Origin: Oryzias latipes
Lineage: Eukaryota > Chordata > Actinopteri > Beloniformes > Adrianichthyidae
Assembly: GCF_002234675.1 (NCBI RefSeq)
Contig: NC_019862.2
Span: 28,316,707 to 28,380,706, forward strand
Direction: 5' to 3'
Length of the DNA: 64,000 nt
Shown: positions 35,901 through 47,521 of the stretch, one piece after another
Position numbering within the stretch: position 1 is the first letter of the stretch
Layout of the letters: each line of letters starts with the position of its first letter
Notes under the pieces: model-generated
Told to the model about the DNA's origin: nothing
What the model saw: the letters and a program-made list of their open reading frames with translations, nothing else
Database searches by the model: none
Translations under genes and position numbers: made by a program

Positions 35901-38900
35901 ATGATGTTGACAAGCAGTTTGACGTCTCCGTCGGACAAATTCTGTGCCGTCACCTTCTTTCTTTCCTTCCTTTGAGGCTTCAGCGGCCTCTTGGGTTCAG
36001 CCAGCCTGAACAGGTTGATTCCCAGAATCCTGGTTGAGGGCACAAACGGGTCATGAGGAGAACACACACAGCACATTTCTTACGTATTCCATAAATGCAC
36101 ATCACAATGTGGGGAAACACTAACAGTACTCACTATCTCCAGTTATTCGCGCTTTATCAGCCACAGAATAAACTGCATGAGCTAACCTTTATAAAAGTGC
36201 AGAACTGCTGTACAAAAAGCCTTTTATCTGCTCTCATTCACATATTACTGTTGTCTGCTGGCATAAATATTATTAAAATCAGTTCACTACAATCTCATAG
36301 ATGTTTTAGGACAGATCATATGCTTAGTTGAAGTTTGGTTGCTGCATTTTAGTGGGGCTTGTTTTTGGGGTTGTTTATTTTTAGCTTTGAAGCTTTTTTC
36401 TAGCAGGGGACTGTTTAAAATCTCCTCTATGACTTCCTGGTTGGTTGTTTGAGCAGACAAATGAAACCCTTCCTGTAGATTTTGTACTAACAGTCCCACA
36501 GATCACTGAGAAAATGCCACTATTGGCACTACAGCACTGGGTGTTTATGCTAGAAACACAGAGGGATGGGGTGGTGGGGGACTAAAGACATACCCAGAAC
36601 CTGCACCACTGTGGAACAGCAGAAGACATGAGAAAAAAATATTATTATTTTTGATAATTAAGAGGAAAAGAAATGCTGTTTTTATGGGTAACAAATCAGA
36701 AATAAATACCACAGTTCATTGATGTTTTTCTATACGTCTCTGTGTGGAGAAACCCACTCATAGACACATTGTTGTCTACTTTCAGAGGATGGAGTACTCG
36801 CTGTTGGAACGGACGTCATTCAATTAAAGCAACACCAAACTCAGCGACTTACTTACTTCAGCCTGTGATTCATGTCGGCCCTGAATTTCTCCCTGACGTG
36901 CTGACATGGATGCTCAAGGTTTTCCCAGCTATCTAACCTCTCTGTCTTAAGTTGAGCTGGAAGTTTAGGCTTTTTGCTTCTTTCCGACAAGAAAAATAAG
37001 TGAAGTTCATGCAGGGGTGATCACTCAGAACGAAGAAAACAGCAGCATTTTGTGACTGTCGTGTAACAAACAAACAAACAGGAAACACAGTCTGCTGTCA
37101 CGGACAGATGTCTTTTTTTGAGCCTGAATATATTTACCCGATGCTCGGTATCTCGTCTTCAACCACTAAATCAGACAGGATGAAGCGATGTCTGGCAAGA
37201 AGCAACCGATTCGTGATGGATTCTTGGATCTGTGGGGAACGGACAACGTGAAGGTGCTGCCCTGGCATAAAAGGTATAAATGATACTGGGGACTGATGCT
37301 CACCTTCTGCAGGTATTTGGCCACCAAAGCTCGATGCGAATCCAAGTGTTCTCGGGTGTCGACTGTCTCTCCATCTTTTAATCGTCTTTCATATTCCTGA
37401 AAAAATATTCAACCAAATAAAAGACAGAGTTTGTTGCAAGCAAATGCATTCCGCAGTGATCTTAAGTACTGCACTTTTTTTGAGTCCTGACCTGGAACAC
37501 CTTATCTGAGATCTCATTCTCGAGAGCAGGGATAAATTTGTAGTTACGAAACTCTTTGACCCCCTGGTTCCTCAGCCTGAGCAGGCGGAACCTTCTGGAT
37601 TTGTCCAGCTCTTCATCAGTTACAAAATTAAACTCCTCCTGAAGATGTTCCAGGCGGAAGTACTCCGGAGCTGTTACTTCTCCACTGACGGCTACCTGAG
37701 AGAAAAAAAAGAAAACTATTTTAGTGATCGTTTTCTAAAACAACAGCAGCAAAAATGCTTTGAAACTCACTTTCAGGAGCTGCATGATGGAGGCGTTTTT
37801 TGGGTCGTTTGGGTCCAGCCGGGACTGTTTGGCCCACTCGCCTATTCTTTTCATGTCATACAGTCCCGATGCTCCGATGCTCGTCACAGCATCCACGTGA
37901 CCCAAGCCGCTACAACACAGAGATGAGCCCCCCGTCAACACTGCTGTAGGTGAAGCTCCAACTACAGGCTTCCAGCATGCAAGTGAGAAGTGAGATGTGT
38001 TGGAAAAGAAATACCTGTGCCTAACTCCAGGGTGCTGCGAAGCAGAGGGAGCAAGTGGCACATCGTCGTCCCCGATCCCCCAAGACACGCAGCACGTCAG
38101 CTTCCCAGAGGTCAACAGCAACACTTTGTTGCTGCCGTCGGCCTCAAAGGAGAGCGGCACGTCTGAGAGAGCAAGCCAATGGGAAAAAAAGACAGGTGGA
38201 CGTGACTTTCAATCAAAAATATTCACTAAAAAAAGAATCCCAGAGTGAGGACATTTACCACTTCCAACTCCTTCGTGGTCAAACATCACTCGTTGGTCGC
38301 TGCTGAACTCAAAGTCTTCCAAGGAAGCGCTGCCCGTCACGACTGAGGGCTCAGGCACCGGGACAAAGACCTGAGCTAGGAGGGAACAGGAAGATCCGGT
38401 GTCCTCAAAGACCTACTCAGCACAGAAGACCCCGACACAAACGCAGGCAGGGAACGTTAAACCTCACAAGACTGCAGCCCTGCCATCAAACAAACGTGCA
38501 GCAGCTCCCCCTACCTGTAGGTTAATGCTCTGGGGACAGTTCATTATCTTCAGGTTGAAAATTTGACCAAAGTGCACCCTGAAGTCGGTGCCGAGCGGAC
38601 GGCCGTCTGTTCTGGAAACCTTTTTGCCGTTGCACAGAATCTTGACGAAGAGGGAGTGTCTGAGAACTTCTTGTCTCCGGGCGAGTTCGACCCTAAATGC
38701 ACAAGATGAGATTTTTAGGGTCATAAGAGAAAAGAGTCAAAAACGCTAGCTGTGCAAGAAGTTCAGTCATTACACTGTTGTCCAAACACAGAACAGGTGA
38801 TCCTAAAAAAGAATGAAAAAGTGCACCTGGGGCAGAGTTCACTGTCGGTGATGTTTCCGGATGCAGACAGCACGGGGATCAGAATGGCCTCTCCTGGTTT

Positions 38901-41900
38901 CCTCCGGATCTTCGCTGCTTTTTCTCTTACTTGCTGCTCGATTGCATCAAAGTCTGGTCTTTCTGGAGGCTGTGGTTTTGGAGGGCCGTCTTCAGAGGGA
39001 CCTTCCAGTTCACTCCCTTCCTGCTCTTCATCCTCTTCCTCTGTGGTGTCGCCCTGCTTCTTTTTCTTCTTCTTCTTTTTTCTTTTTGCTTTCTGCAAAC
39101 AGGGAATAAGAGAATGCACTGCAAGAACAACGCCTTGACTGCCTTAAGAACAGACGCTACGCATTTGTTTTTATGCTTGCTAATAGCAGTATGGCTGTGG
39201 ACCTTCTTCCTCCTCCAGAGCTTCCACTCCTCCAGCTGTTTTCTGTACTCCGCCAGGCTCTTCTGATAGTCCTCCTCCTTCTCTGCCTCCAGTTCCATCA
39301 CTTCTGCTAAGATCTCCTCTTCATATTCTTGCTGATCTGATGCTCGATCCCCATTCTCTCTAAAACACATCAGATTTATGAAATGGATATAAAATGTGAA
39401 GACTCTGTCAGTGTTCAGATCTCATCCAGTCCAGAGAAGGTTTGATACAAAAGTGTCTGTGATCCATCTTCACGATCAAGTTAAGATGGAAAATGAGATA
39501 AATGTTGACCTCCGTGGTAGGTTTCTCTGGATGTAGCTTCTACGTACTTTCTGAGGAGGAGTTTATAAGGCGTGTTGGTGAACTTCTGAAACTCTCTCAG
39601 GGCCTTGATCTCCTTCCACACTTTAATGAGGGCCTTCAGCAAAGTCCTGTCTTTCTCTTGCTCGGAGTCTCGCAGCTGCCGAGTGTTCCTGCAGTGTTCA
39701 GGCAGCAAACAGTTTGTGAGGCTGCCGACACAACGGCAGGTGTTTCTGGACGGAGTGCGGGGAGAACTCACCTGACTTCCAGACTGTACTCGGATATTCT
39801 CTGCTGGAGACTCTGGGTGAGGCTTTCCTCTCTGTGGATCTTCATCATATTTCCAAGGGCATTCCTTAAGCCATTCAACTAGAATGGAGAGCAAACAAAA
39901 ACAAGAAAAATTCTTAGAACAGAGGAGCGGCGGCTGACTGACCTTGTGAGAATGTCACGAGCAGTTTACCTTGTCAGTAAGATGCCTGGTGAGATTATTC
40001 TGCTGCCTAGTGAGGTACTGTTGATACAGCTGACATAGTCGGGATGCTAGGACATGTTCTCGACTGAAGAGTGGGTGATGGGAGAAGATCAAGCCAAAAA
40101 CTTCCACATCAAGCTGATAATCTCCCTCGGGGTCTGCAGCATACTTGGACTTCTGTGCCTGGTTGAAGGAATTTCAAAGTCTGTAACTGTGACCTCAAAA
40201 CGAGGATTAGATACCGCATGCGCACAGGGGAGCGTGGCCCAGCTTCAGTCAGGCATGAAATAGTTGGCATCGTTCATCTTTTCCTCAGAGAGTGCCGTGA
40301 AGTCATGCATGCCAGAGATTTGACATGAACAAGCATCAGCACAAGAGCGAGGACTCTATATTCTTTAAGGAGCGCAGAGAACATCTGCTTCTGTCCTTCA
40401 AAAGAAAAGAACCATCCCAAACATTTCACTGCAGATTGGTCGTGGGATGAATGGGACCGTGGTTCCAAAGTACATCTCTGACATGTTAGTGCCATATGAA
40501 CCATCTCGTACTCTGAGGACCTCAGGGGCCGGCCTCCTGTTGATTCCCAGAGTCAGAACTAAACAAGGGGAATCAGCGTTTCAATATTCTGCAGCTAAAA
40601 TCTGGAACAGCCTCCCTGAAGTCGTAAGACAGGCCTCTTCTGTGTTCATGTTCAAATCTAGACTTAAAACATTTCTGTTTAGCCGTGTATATGACTGAAA
40701 GGTCCTATCTGCACTTTTCTTTCCTTTCCTTCCTTTATTTTTAAATCAGTTTTCAAATTTTTTTTTTTTCTTCTTTTCTTTTAAAGTAAATTTTATGTTG
40801 ATTATTTCTATGATGTATTGTGATTTTATTGCATTTTTCTGTTTTGTGAAGCACCTTGAATTACTTTATGTATGAATTGTGCTATACAAATAAACTTGCC
40901 TTGCCTTGCCTTACATATCAAGCTATTTTCACAGATCTGTTTATCATTGCACACCCCCACATATAAAGACTTTTTTGTAATATTTTTTGGGGTTTTGCTT
41001 AGACCATGGATTGGCAACCTGAGGCTCCAGAGCCACATGTGGCTCTTTTACCCCTCCACTGTGAGTAAAATAAAATTATTGTAGTTTTTAAAAGTAAGGA
41101 TCATTAAATGAGCATTGATATAATTTCGGTTGGTTAAGTTTATAAATGTCAGACTGAGGTGCTCCTAGACGTGGGATAAACTATGAAAAGTTGTTTGCGT
41201 CCCTGCTAGCATTAAGCCGCCTTATTGGCTCTACGTTTCCTCCAGAATGCACAGATTTCCAAAACTAACCTAACCTTCCGTAAAAACGTCAGATCATTTC
41301 GAAATGTTCGGTTTATTTTAGGAATTTAAAGAAAATATGATCTTATGCTGTACAATTGTTAGTAGCTATCCAGAGGGGAGTCGCTAATATATTTGCATAT
41401 TTTTTAAAATACTTTTTCTACTGGATCATAAACCAATGAAATCATGTTTATGTTCAGGTTAACAGCAATAGTTAGTAAGAAAAAGGATGATGACACAACT
41501 GAGTAGACCTAAGAAATAAAAAGGGCAAAGGTCATTTTTTCCCTGCGTTTGTTGAAAACCTCACTTTTGCTGCACCAGGATGATCCTGTTTGGCACTGGG
41601 CGTCTTTTATTTTGAAAGGAAGTCACACAAGCTTCTGACAAAAGTCAAACAAAATTTCACATTTTGAGAAAATGCTACTTTCTCTTTAGATTTCTGTTTC
41701 TATTCACGCAAACAAATTAAAGAAATATAAATCATAATTCGTCTAAACATAATAATATAACGAATACAAAGCAGTATCGAATTTTTCTGAAGATTAAAAT
41801 AAGAATTTATGGCTCACACTAACATTTTGATGAGTAAAAAACAGATTTAAAGGCTACTGGACGATCAGTCTGTAGTTCAAAGCAAAGTCTCTAGACAAAA

Positions 41901-44900
41901 AAATATGAATCTCTTATTCAAAAGCATCTGAATGTCTTTAGACTTGAAGTTCTCATTTCATCATCCATTGTTGGACTTTTGTGGGATGAATGACTACCTC
42001 ACTGGATGGTGAAGGAACCAGGTCAGAGGTCATTCAGGGGTCTGTTTGTGCAGCAAGAAGCTCAGAGATTTTTGATCGGTTTATCTTGTCATGTTTGATT
42101 TCCTGAATGCTTTAGGAATGTCTTTTTCTTCATGTGTTAATGTTAGTTGTTTGCACATCTGTTGAATTAGAAGATCTGTAAATTATCAATAAACAACAAA
42201 TGTATCTACATTTTATTACACTTTATCACTTTTAAGTAAGAAATACATTAAATTAGACAGAAGTGAATCACATACTGAACTTTATAGTTTATTCTTATGA
42301 ACTGAATAAAAAAAAAGGAATTTGGGAAATTTATCTTAAAGCTTAGAGAACTTTTTAAAAAATGGGTCAACAATAGGTTTGTATCTTCATGCAGAGAGTT
42401 GATGCTGTTTGAAAGCATAAATGACATCTTAAATGCCAGCTTCTCTTAAATACCACTGTGTTTTTATAACCATTGCAGTGAGATGCTGTCATAGTGAAAA
42501 CGCATCACAGATGTGCTGACCTCCCCTGTGCCGTCTGATGACTTCCAGCTCTTTAGTACCAAACACCAAACTGCTTATTTCCAAACAGGTTAAAGAAAAC
42601 GTTACCTGGGTGTTGCCCCATGAGTGCATGAAGTGTTTAGTGAGTGCATCGCTGACCTTCCAAAACACCGTCTGTATGGCAGGGTGCAGGTCCCCCTCCA
42701 TGCTGAAGACAGGAGGTCTTGTGGATGATTCCTTTATAGGGTCAGGCAAAGCCAAAATCCTGCCGTCGTCACCAAACCACTTCAGCCCCTTATCAGGATT
42801 AAACAGAAAACCTTCAAGCAGCAACGTGTCTGGGTAATCCCCAAATGAAGCGGATCATACCTCCTCCATTTTTAACAGACGGTTCTCGAGGATGGTCTCA
42901 TTGGTGAGGGACACAGAGGGCCTTTTCCCCACATAGAGGCCCTCATCCTCAATATAGCGAGGCTTTACTTTCTCAGGAAGTTTCACAGAAGTTGGAGCTG
43001 TACCAAAAGGAAGCTGCTTAGATCAGAGGGACATTAAAGTCCTGGATGAGGATCAGATGATCTGATGCTGGGTTTTCGTACCTTTTCGAAGGCTCGGTGT
43101 AAACAGGAGCTCTCTGTTCTGCTCAGCTCGCTTTCGGATCCCAACATATTCCGCCTTCGCCGTCTCCAGGAAATCCCGTGGCGACTGATCAACGATGAAT
43201 AAATCCTCTTCGTGAGGAACGAGCCGAGTTTCTTCACTCTGCGTCATTAAATCTGTGTTATCAAACACAAAACAATGGATCCACACTCACCAACCCTCCC
43301 TGGCTGAGTGTTACCTGACGTTCATTGTGATCCTGACTATCTTCTTTATCATCTTCCTCCAGTTCCTCCCCTTCATCCTTATCTCTGTGCTCATCAGTCG
43401 CTTCTTTCTGTTTACGGTTTTTCCAGCTAAGTTCCTCTGTCTCCTCCGCTGGTTCGGACTCAAAATCAAACGTAAAGAAATCATAAGCCTCCTGTGCAGT
43501 TGGGAGGCCCTGCCCTACCTGGAGACAAACACACAGTTGATGAAACGGTTAGAACAATAAAGGATTTTTTTGATCCCAAAGCATAAGACTTACTCTTTTT
43601 GCAGCCTCTTTGAACTTCACCCTGGTGCTCAAAGATGCAGGAACATCCTCTTCTTCTGCTTTGACAGAATCGGTCTGTAAAATATCAGTGGTTAACCTTT
43701 ACCGTGGGAATATGTTCAGACATTTCAGGCTAAAGGAGTTGCTCACCTCTCGGTCAAAGCGTGTTAACCTGTCTTTGCCTCTGAGGCTCTGGAGACGGCT
43801 GGTTGGATCTGCAGAGACCTCCTCCTCCTGCTGAAGATTCTCTACCTTAAACTGAAATTGCAACATCCGTATATGTTGTTTCAACAACGCATCCTACAGG
43901 TAAACTCGTTCTGGACATAATTAAAAAATTTGCGTTTGTGTTTACCCTCGCTGCCCTGAGTTTCTCCTCCAAGTGTCGTGTCACAAAACTGTCTAACTTT
44001 TGAGAGCTGGAGACATGCAGAGGTTTCAAAGAGTGGCCTGAAATAGAAAAGACCATGTAAAACAATGTGTTTTTACACCTGACGTCCCATCATGCTATCC
44101 TTTTCATTAATTCATCTACTAAGCTGTTAACATCCCTTTTGGGGTCAAGGGGCTGCTGGAGCCTATCCCAGCCACTTGTGGGCGAAGGCAGGGGACAACC
44201 TGGACAAGTTTCCAGCAGGGGCACAATCACATACACATGCACTCTCACATTCACACCGAGGGACGATTTGGAGTGACCAGTTAACCTATGTAGCATGTTT
44301 TTGGATGGTGGGAGGAAGCCGGATTCCCCGCAGAAAACCCACGCATTCACGGGGAGAACATGCAAACTCCATGTTCTGTTTCAGGAAGCAACCGGGACTT
44401 GAACCAGGGGCCTTCTTGCTGTGAGGCACCGTGCAGCCACAGATCCTCCTTTTCTTTTCGGCTTTTCCCTTCATGGGTCGCCACAGTGAATCGCTTTCCT
44501 CCATCTAGCCCTGTTTTCTGAATCCTCTGCTTTAACAGCAGCCACCTTCATGTCTTACTGCATCCATAAACTTCCTCTTTGGTCTCCTAGACCTTTTGCC
44601 TGGCAGCTCTAGACTCAAAAACCACACTAATTTCTCACATGTACTCATATCAATGCAACAGGAATCTTTAGGATTAAAACAGTTGCTTTAACAATTGCTT
44701 TCATACGTCTTTGTATGAATGTATAATTGTTGAATGTATTTTTTGTGCATTATTTTTGCTTTGATTGCTTGAAATAAACCATTTCAAATCAAATCAAATA
44801 AAAAGCTAAGATGTTTAAACTGTTTTTAACATTTTTTTTGTCTGTTTAGATGGAGACAAAACCAAAAAGATTTTGTGATGATCCCACCCTACGTTGGCAA

Positions 44901-45937
44901 GAATGCTCTCTGAAAGGGGGCTATTAACCTCCTCTGCACCCTGAAATACAATCATAACAAAAACATTCAAGTGACTATTTATGATTCAGCAAATATGTGC
45001 GTAAATCCACTTCATCTCGTGCAAAGATAAATGTGCAACAACATGCACATCTTTTGTATTTGGTGCATTAGAGAAGGTGTCTCTAAACTTAAGTTGAAAT
45101 GCAAGCCAAGACGCGTGTCAGCGTACATATAAGTACTCCGATCCTCCACAAAATGTTATTAAAGAAGTTGCTCGACTTAGAAAAAGCCACAAACCTCTGA
45201 GAGAACCAGATGGAGGCCTTGAAACCACCGTCCTCTCAGCTGGTTCCTCGCTTACACTTAGGTGCTGAACAGCAGAAACCTCCTCTGCACCTTCATCATC
45301 ATGTTGAGACTCTTTGACTGAAGATTCCTCAATCAGCTAATAAAACAAACAAACAGAGGAGCCATTAATTTTGTATCAAACAGGAATGACTGATGGTCGA
45401 CTGAAAAAAGCCACAAAGGATGCACTTTTCTCCTCCGCCTCTGCCTCTGAGCCCTCAGTGCGCGTTTCAGAGTCTCTCCTGAGTCTTCCTCGCTGTCTTC
45501 AGCGTCCTGAAGAAACACGAGAAGAAGAAGAGAGGAACTTCATCATCCATGCAGCTATTTCACACGAGAGCCGGGGAAAAGTCAGCATTACACACACAGG
45601 ATAGCAATAAAGTCAGTGGGCTAATATCAACCTTCATCATCATGGCAGTGTGCTTCTTCTTCACGCCCGACACCAAAGCCTGCAGAGAACAGTTTAGATA
45701 AGACTTAAGGGAAGTTCTTGGTTGTGTCTTATAAAGAAGCCTGACTCCCCCACGTCATGTTAAGACTTGTTCAAGATTGCGGGATTGAGTTAAACCGGTT
45801 TACTTCCAGTCTTGATGTTAATGTTTTTGTGGAAATAATGAATATTATATAACTGTACCTGGAGGTCATCTTTTTTGTTTCGTCCCAGCGTTTCCTGCAA
45901 ATTCCGCCTTTTCTTTCCCAGTTTTTCTCGGAGTTCG
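32996..45937 (-). CDS. cc2d2a: CC2D2A, ciliary transition-zone protein
   Basis: 37 exons join in phase (listed 5'->3', high to low): 45859-45937, 45632-45679, 45426-45506, 45195-45336, 43946-44037, 43747-43851, 43594-43674, 43315-43518, 43082-43238, 42861-42997, 42606-42788, 39970-40158, 39772-39878, 39548-39688, 39203-39359, 38827-39092, 38515-38692, 38259-38370, 38015-38162, 37771-37909, 37492-37695, 37304-37396, 37138-37229, 35862-36029, 35725-35782, 35544-35653, 35344-35440, 35171-35269, 34907-35083, 34435-34638, 34277-34366, 34086-34199, 33858-33992, 33656-33778, 33528-33586, 33271-33448, 32996-33181. About 1643 codons (human about 1620). The protein belongs to the tectonic/MKS module that gates cilia; human loss causes Joubert and Meckel syndromes. 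Landmarks: [25 protein letters not shown], a charged coiled-coil region, a lysine run, a C2 domain, a transglutaminase-like region, and the end [18 protein letters not shown]. The initiator ATG is unresolved. Confidence 0.95.
33858..34366 (-). other. cc2d2a: Transglutaminase-like region of CC2D2A
   Basis: Three exons encode [14 protein letters not shown], then [20 protein letters not shown], then GKKAWLVIG and [17 protein letters not shown]. This is the peptidase-like fold reported near the C terminus of CC2D2A relatives, thought to be catalytically dead. It spans about residues 1350-1460, counted from the first supported codon. Confidence 0.7.
35171..36029 (-). other. cc2d2a: C2 domain of CC2D2A
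   Basis: Five exons encode [38 protein letters not shown] and [13 protein letters not shown]. This is the strand order of a C2 domain, at about residues 1045-1222. The loop between the first and second strands is much shorter than I recall for mammals, with only '[19 protein letters not shown]' in exon 35725-35782. Confidence 0.8.
38827..39092 (-). other. cc2d2a: Lysine-rich run and acidic stretch in CC2D2A
   Basis: The exon starts with [12 protein letters not shown], encoded by an AAG/AAA-rich repeat, and continues with an E/D-rich segment. Together with the preceding exon (KLWRRKK) it is a basic patch of about 16 residues. The simple repeat may vary in length between individuals. Confidence 0.8.
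40440..40920 (+). mobile_element. 3' end of a CR1/L2-type LINE in a CC2D2A intron
   Basis: The 83-residue frame 40447-40698 reads [20 protein letters not shown], then [20 protein letters not shown] and [10 protein letters not shown]. This is the conserved C-terminal end of fish non-LTR reverse transcriptases. A 3' UTR of about 220 bp follows and ends 'aataaacttgccttgccttg', the short tandem tail of such elements. The reverse transcriptase core is missing (5' truncated). It lies antisense to CC2D2A. Confidence 0.8.
40999..41062 (+). mobile_element. hAT-type terminal fragment in a CC2D2A intron
   Basis: 'ttggcaacctgaggctccag' followed by 'agccacatgtggctcttt' resembles the end of the fish hAT repeat starting GGTTGGCAACC. 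No matching second end was found. Confidence 0.45.
42789..42860 (-). other. cc2d2a: 72-bp minimal intron of CC2D2A
   Basis: The donor is GAG|gtatga (phase 0) and the acceptor ctgataag|GGG (phase 0), joining LLKMEE to GLKWFGDDG. Retention would keep the frame but insert an early TGA (second codon). The competing acceptor after 'attacccag' would leave only 31 bp, too short for splicing, and shift the frame. Confidence 0.75.
44038..45194. repeat. Repeat-filled CC2D2A intron
   Basis: Three repeats lie in a row. A widespread fish repeat with 'ggaggaagccggattcccc' and 'ggggagaacatgcaaactcc' spans about 44090-44420. An R1 fragment lies on the reverse strand at about 44453-44500. A LINE-like tail, 'ttgaaataaaccatttcaaa' then 'tcaaatcaaat', ends near 44805. 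No additional coding exon is supported. Confidence 0.6.
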
Positions 45938-46159
45938 CTTACACAAAACAGAAAAGATGTATTAATTCTAGTACGACTTATTGCGAATAGTTTAGCTACA
46001 TCTTCTTGTATTAGCGAAAACGGTCAATTTACCTTGAGGAAGCCAGGGCGGCAATTTATGTATTTATTTATGGACAACTTTTGATCAGTTTTTATTGTTT
46101 AAAAAGCCACAGATCTCTGCGTAAACCGGTAAAATATAAAATCGCTAGGCTCCGTTAGC

Positions 46160-46172
46160 GCTGCCTAGTAAC
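46160..46172 (+). promoter_or_regulatory. cc2d2a: RFX X-box match upstream of CC2D2A
   Basis: GCTGCC-T-AGTAAC fits the ciliary X-box consensus RYYNYY-N(1-3)-RRNRAC at every position. It lies about 220 bp upstream of the first supported coding exon, inside a GC-richer patch (46130-46290) that is the likely promoter. The consensus is degenerate, so chance is possible. Confidence 0.45.
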
Positions 46173-46199
46173 GATATAAACTACTGCTCAACCTACCAT

Positions 46200-47300
46200 G
46201 GACGCCAACGAACCAAATGCAGGGTTTTCATTCGTCAAGGAAACTGTCAATCAGACGTGACACGGAAATCATGGACTACGGTGTCCGGAAAGCTACAAAA
46301 TACCATAGAACACTTTGTTTGTCTGTATTTTTCTCCCAATTTGTTTCTGTATTAGTCTTTCTTAATGTAATTTCTAAATTAACTAGTCTAAATTAAGGCT
46401 GAGAATATTTAATTAACCACCTTTCACTATCATCAACTCAATCTTTTAACTTTAGATGGCACTGGAATATCCAATCTCCCACACCCAGCATCTTCTTAAT
46501 GGGTTCTACCATTATGTCTTAATGTTTGTGAGAACATACAATATAAAACTTAATTCAATTGGGAATCAGAATGGCAAATACAGCTTATCATAAAATCTGA
46601 ACAGATTTTCTTTTGCCAGTCAATAGGCAGTGGCAGCACCACTTCCAATTCATTTTGAAATTTTATTTCACATCCTTTTTTTTTTTTTTTTTTTTACAAA
46701 GGATGACAAATCCAACTCTGTTACACAACAATGATGCTAATAATAGCTTTAGCCATGTAGAAAAGGTAATGTTTAAATTTTTTACAGCTAAACTCTTGCT
46801 TTTTTATATTTGTATCAGGAATGTGTTTATAAACAGATGTGATTCTTAGAATATGCTTTTAGAATTTGTTGTACAAGGTTTAGCACACCCACAGTTTTAG
46901 TAAGAGCCATCACTTTATGGGTTGCATTTGTCACATTTTTATGAAAATATTGTTCTTGTGTGTGTTTAAACTTTTGTGATGCTGAACTGCAAGCTGGTAA
47001 TTAAGGCGCCAATTCACTGCAGACACATGACATCATTTTAGTTTGATGCAAACGCCTTTAGAACTACCTGGAAATATTCCAACTTGCATTTTTTTCCCAA
47101 TTTTTTCTTAAATTCATAACATAAATAACTTCCTTTATGCTCCTTTTTGCAGTCCTTGTAAACATAGAGCTCCCATAACTTGGTTGTTTGAAGCTTTTTC
47201 TCTCCAATGTGGTGAAACAAAGGTGTCCACAAGACTCCTAAGAAGAATTTGATCACTCGGAAAGAAATTTACAAACAAACTAAAAAAAACAGCAGTGATA
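46200..47300. other. Intergenic between CC2D2A and C1QTNF7
   Basis: AT-rich, with a poly-T run at about 46677-46696 and no recognised exon. A short frame on the reverse strand near 47040-47256 resembles nothing I know. Confidence 0.5.
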
Positions 47301-47310
47301 TAGTTTTTTT

Positions 47311-47316
47311 TTTATT
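47311..47316 (-). terminator. c1qtnf7: Candidate polyadenylation signal of C1QTNF7
   Basis: TTTATT on the + strand (AATAAA on the - strand), about 205 bp past the stop codon. Confidence 0.55.
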
Positions 47317-47521
47317 CACGAGAGTCATTGCATTTTACAGCTGTTTTTACAGTTTGAGAAAGCTTTTTTCTCTTTCAGCTCTCTCTGACAGTCTCAACAT
47401 TTCAGAATATTGACTCTTTCTAAATAACTTCAAAATTGCTGTTGAAACATTTGTATAAAAATATAATTTTACTATATATGCATTTTTTTAGAGAAATCAG
47501 CAGTTTGGGCTTTCCCAGGCT

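Noticed and set aside
42857-42859. In-frame TGA that looks like a nonsense mutation in CC2D2A
   Set aside because: It falls inside a 72-bp phase-0 intron with usable splice sites, so the spliced frame is intact.
44893-44940. A 48-bp exon-like piece in a CC2D2A intron on the - strand, with a good acceptor and donor and a 15-base match to the exon at 45195-45336
   Set aside because: It does not fit the phase of its neighbours; inserting it gives a stop codon (GGT TAA) within six codons.
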